DNA of 64,000 bases from Batillaria attramentaria (Eukaryota > Mollusca > Gastropoda > Batillariidae). Under the pieces are notes generated by a model, which was not told the origin of the DNA, ran no database searches, and saw only the letters and a list, made by a program, of their open reading frames with translations. Each line of letters opens with the position of its first letter. Within the stretch, counting starts at the first letter, position 1. The stretch is from assembly GCA_018292915.2 (NCBI GenBank), contig JACVVK020000147.1, forward strand, positions 554,001 through 618,000, read 5' to 3'. The translations under genes were made by a program, and so were the position numbers. This document shows positions 59,891 through 64,000 of this stretch, in pieces.

Positions 59891-60403
59891 AAGCACTTGC
59901 GCACCAAGTCGGCAATGGTCATGTTGACACAAGAGAGCACAGCACGTTTGTGGTGTCAATGTCATCAAACTGTGTGATTTGCTGGGGATCATAAACTGCC
60001 TGGAACATTGCGACTGATCCACCCAGTGTGTATACCACAGCCCATGGAGCAAAGCATGATACACGGCACTCAACAGCTAGGAGAGACTCGTTTGAGATAG
60101 CATTGTCTTTGTCAAAGATACGATGGCATTTATGATGTACGCCTTCGTAAGAAGGTCTGAACGTTGACTGAACAGGAGACAAAAATACTCTATCCCTCGA
60201 CGGTGTCATAAATAAGCTCTTTATTGGAATTCTTCATCTCTCTCTAGACCACCTTAACACCCCAGGGAATAGGGTCTCCTGCAGAGGGATTCCCATATCT
60301 GTGGAGGATGAGATTATGTGACGTGAGAGTGGAAATAGCCATTCCATACAATAACCTGCCAAACACTGCATAATTATGCCAGTGGTATTTGGTCAACGCA
60401 GTA

Positions 60404-60434
<31 letters not shown>

Positions 60435-60500
60435 CACACCGTGGCACACACACACACACCGTGGCACACACACACACACACACACACACACCGTGCCGTG

Positions 60501-60545
<45 letters not shown>
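60404..60545 (+). repeat. (CA)n with periodic CCGTGG interruptions
   Basis: CA tracts are interrupted three times by CCGTGG or CCGTGCCGTGG, a short higher-order pattern. Confidence 0.93.
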
Positions 60546-60548
<3 letters not shown>

Positions 60549-60549
60549 T

Positions 60550-62011
60550 CCCCGACACAAGAATGTCTCAACCGAATATTTTGTCACTAAGGTCGGCACA
60601 CTACATTGACACATCGCACTTCACTAAAACGCATTGTGTCTGTCTTGGCTGGGCCTTTAGCACGCTGGATCATTGACAACTCCTAGACCGCTGACGCAGC
60701 GCAATCAACGACCATAGAACTGCTACATCTAGCGCTGCGGATCTATGTACAGTCTTTGCCACAATACAGTGTCTGAAGCTTTCCTCCAGTAGGCGTGACA
60801 AGTGCCTGTTGTTAACGACGCGCGCGCGGTTGCCGCACAGTAATCGACAGGCCCACACTGACGAAAACCCGGTAACAACACACTGCGCGTGTATTTACCT
60901 ACGGAAGCTACGGGACAAAATCAATGTTTCCACCCCACTGTCAACTGCTGTCAAGACACATGGCTTGCAAATCGGGCGGAGCAGTGTGATTACCGTGTAA
61001 CTGTGGACGGTGTGTCACGGTGTTTTAGTGTCGCCGTGATTTAGTTAACCGCTAGGCAGACATGCGGTTCAGTCGTGTCCCAGTGTGAACCGGAGGCCTT
61101 AAAAGTCCGGCTTGTCTCGAAACTGTCTTTTCCACACAGGGAAGTTGAAGAGCGGCTGTTAATAATGAATGATAACGTGGCTTAACAGCGTAATCGCACA
61201 AACTTTGTGAGGGCGTTTTTACACAAACAAACAAACAAACGAACGAACAAACTCGAAAAACTTGATACTAACCCCAGAACAAAACCCTACAAAACGAAAC
61301 AAAAAGCTAAGTCAGTAGGACACATTACTCAATACGCTCGCTGGAGACCTGTCTGAAGGTAAAAATACATCTACGCGTTAAAGATGCCCCCCCCCCCCCA
61401 CACACACACACACACTGGGCCCGCTTTTATTTTTACCCCCTCCCCCCCCTTCTCACCCCCCCCCCAAAAAAAAAAAAGGATCAGTAGATTGACATCAAAG
61501 TAAGTCTTTTTCAGCTGTGCATGGAAAGGTTGAACATTCAGAATCTTAACTCCTGTACTGACATAGCTTGGGAAGGTGTGCCTTTAAATGGAACGTCGGA
61601 ATGCAACAAACCAAACTAGAATACTTTTTAAGTATTGCACGCTTCAGGCAGGGCACGTGTGCTGAATACAGGCTTTAAGCACTGGACTCTCGAACCACAA
61701 GTGCTGAAAGTTTGCATGCGGAATTCTTAGTCCAGGCTCAGCTGTTCAGAGTGGTACTGACATATCGGTAATGCCACACATTACCTGATAGTGAGTGACA
61801 GAGACAAATTGCCTTGGGCGAGCCAAAGTTCGTGATGAAGTCATCAGGTCAAAGGACTGTTTGGCAAGTCTTTCATTGACGAACAGCAAAATCCACACGC
61901 AGAATTTGTTTTATGAACAATTGATTAACCCATTCCTACCCAGTGTCAAAAATCAGACCTTTTAAAGGAGCACGATTTTTAGATCGCCTATTCTGAAGAG
62001 CTCTAGGCGCT

Positions 62012-62089
<78 letters not shown>

Positions 62090-63300
62090 CAACTAGAATA
62101 CGTCCTACCCCCCCAACCCCCCACCCCCACCCCGACACACACACACTTGCTTGGAACAGACTAATCAAACGCTTCCCGGAAGAAATGGGTTACTAAGCAG
62201 ACGGGTCTTGAAGCAGGACAGAGTTGGGGAATGACAGATAGAGGCAGTTTGTTGAATGGATTGAGCTGTTTGTTTGTTTGTTTGTTTAAAAACGCCCTCA
62301 CGAAGTTTCATGCGATTACGCTGGTAAATAATAATAATAGGTGATATTCGCGGATTTTTTTTTTGGAAGGAGTACGTATCCTTTCATACTGGCTGATGAT
62401 TCAACACAAGTTTTCACACCTGTTCCGATTACACAATCCGTTCTCTGTTTTATAACAAAGTCGTAAAAGTATGGTCAGGGATTAGCGACATGTCGGAAAA
62501 TCGGTTATGAGTCATTAACAATTGTGCCCAGAAGTGTAGACCATACGCAAAAAAACATTTCGACCGTGTTTAAGAAACAGTGCCTAGTAAGTTTGTTTGG
62601 CAACACAAATCGCGTGGTTTTAAGCTGCTCAGAAGCTAATTATTCTGTAGTAACCGTCTACAGTTCGCTGGATTATCACGTAATCCCATGAAGGCGGTCT
62701 CGGGTTCGGCACTGCCAGTTTTACAGGGTTATCGTCGCTTAGTGAAAGGGCTTAAGCGCCACTGAGTTGAAAAGCACTTGCGCCTTGTTTCCATTTGATG
62801 CCAGAGGGTTTCACGTCCCAAACAGGTATAGGGACTGAGGAACAAATCCTTTGGCACACGAAGTCAAGATATGTATACTCATTCGACGTGTATTAATTCA
62901 ACTTGATGCAGTTTCAACTGCTTTGCTACTTTTGGCTGGATGGACTGAAAGCAAAACAGCTAAGCATAATCTAGGCTTAGGTTGCTGACAGGAAAGGTTG
63001 TTGGCCAAATGCCAGTGGTGTCTGTACGCCAATTAGAACTGTTTCTAAACAATCCATAACTTTCTCCTTCACTTGCTCTCTGACTCACTGTGCCCCTAAT
63101 TTCCATACGCCGCCATTGCCAAACAAAAACTTTCTTTCTCAGCGAAGAAATACGAGCTGGTTTGTTGCATTGCAAGACGATCTGGCTACAGGTAAAAGCT
63201 TTTAGAAGATATTTCCTGTATTGAGAAAAAGATCAGGCATTACAGGTGTAGTGCTGAATTGTGTTCCATACTGCGTGTGGCCGACTTTTTTTTCCCACGC
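60550..63300. other. Probable TIR-gene intron or intergenic; no exon recognised
   Basis: Only microsatellites and C/G-rich runs were recognised. No frame continues the TIR protein convincingly. Confidence 0.45.
62013..62088 (+). repeat. (CA)n microsatellite
   Basis: Uninterrupted CA run of about 76 bp. Confidence 0.95.
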
Positions 63301-63307
63301 ACACGCA

Positions 63308-63308
<1 letters not shown>

Positions 63309-63348
<40 letters not shown>
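63309..63348 (+). repeat. (CA)n microsatellite
   Basis: Uninterrupted CA run. Confidence 0.95.
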
Positions 63349-63349
<1 letters not shown>

Positions 63350-63781
63350 CCCAAAATCGATCAGCCGCTTAACGAACAAGAAGGCTGTGGGCTTTCGAGT
63401 CAGCTCATTACTTTCCTGTGTCCAAGTATTACAGCAAGGGCGGATTCCGCTGTACTACAGCATATGCTCTCACCTATGTGACACTTGCGCTCATGGTGGA
63501 TACGCCAGCTTGAGTACACCAGGTCTGTCGTATTTTCGTGCTGGACTGACACGCTACACGTGTAATATCAAATCATATTTCACGGTCGAGGCTTCATTGC
63601 GTGAACGCAGAAAGTCAGCAAGCTTTGAGGGGTGGGGGTAGGGGTAGGGGTAGGGGTGGAGGTGTGAGGGGGAGCGGCAATATACTGTGCGTATCGTTTT
63701 TGAAGGGGGTGGGGATGTGGGGGGGGGGGGAAGGGAGGGTCTTGTTTTTTTTGGTTTTGTTTTGGCTGGAATAGCGTATGA

Positions 63782-64000
63782 TATAATAATAATAATAATC
63801 GCGTTAATATAGGCGCTTTATCCCACGTCTGGCTCAAAGTGCCCCGAGCTGGGTGGGTGGGTGTTTGGGGGTTTAACGTCCTTTTCCACCACATAGGGTG
63901 ATATCAAAGACGGGACAACGATGAAAAAGCCAGCACAAATATTTGGCCCCAGCGGGGTGCCCCGAGCTAAACCCAAGACTCACACGCATTCTCTCATACA
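63782..64000 (-). mobile_element. SINE-B copy 4 (partial, runs off the window), split by SINE-A copy 15
   Basis: The reverse-oriented 3' part of SINE-B starts with an (ATA)n tail and GGCGCTTTATCC and continues after the nested copy with ACTCACACGCATTCTCTC. The 5' part lies beyond the window edge. Confidence 0.85.
63851..63956 (-). mobile_element. SINE-A copy 15, 5'-truncated and nested in SINE-B
   Basis: Only the 3' 106 bp are present (tail to GGCCCCAGC on the plus strand). It is flanked by a perfect 12-bp duplication GTGCCCCGAGCT at 63839-63850 and 63957-63968. Removing it with one flank restores a continuous SINE-B. Confidence 0.93.

Noticed and set aside
59919..60380. Minus-strand frames near 60 kb (one of 96 codons)
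   Set aside because: Two overlapping frames look equally plausible, neither is a known family, and they run into a SINE and CA repeats. Probably repeat-derived.

Overview
The window looks like animal nuclear DNA, most probably from a lophotrochozoan and within that a gastropod mollusc. The reasons are intron-rich genes with GT-AG splicing and animal-type WDR54 and CDC23 orthologues, a very high load of (CA/GT)n, (GA/CT)n, poly-G and tetranucleotide microsatellites, and several tRNA-headed SINE families of a kind I associate with mollusc genomes. The species assignment is inference. There is no prokaryotic gene organisation, no rRNA and no CRISPR array.

Layout. From 1 to about 37.3 kb I find no convincing host protein-coding gene. 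This part is a repeat-rich desert holding one 5'-truncated LINE fragment (1391-2201), most of the SINE copies, a 280-bp MITE-like element inside a SINE (3017-3296), a large foldback element (about 31045-32795), dispersed ~350-bp repeats of unknown class, a 14-bp minisatellite and long microsatellites. From 37.3 to 55.3 kb lies a compact gene pair transcribed head to head: WDR54 on the minus strand (9 coding exons, 39887-44686, predicted 325 aa) and CDC23/APC8 on the plus strand (14 coding exons, 45000-53870, predicted 577 aa). Their start codons are 313 bp apart across a TATA-less interval with NRF1-, ETS- and YY1-like sites. From 57.75 to 58.77 kb is the TATA-containing promoter and first coding exon of a TIR-domain protein. 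Its remaining exons were not found before the window ends. From 59 to 64 kb there are again only repeats, ending in a SINE nested in another SINE.

Gene roles. CDC23 is a TPR scaffold subunit of the anaphase-promoting complex. WDR54 is a small WD40 protein. The TIR protein is probably an innate-immune or signalling adaptor, and its TIR domain has Ser where NADase TIRs and TLRs have the conserved Glu. The genes share no obvious pathway; the first two probably share a housekeeping promoter.

The mobile-element record is the richest part. SINE-A copies carry 11-15-bp target-site duplications, two sequence subfamilies are visible, five copies sit in CT/GA microsatellites with the same relative orientation, and three copies are nested in SINE-B. 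The LINE fragment has a perfect 12-bp duplication and a 3' end resembling that of SINE-A, so its family is a candidate for the mobilising partner. Exon boundaries and repeat limits were read by eye and need transcript and repeat-library confirmation.
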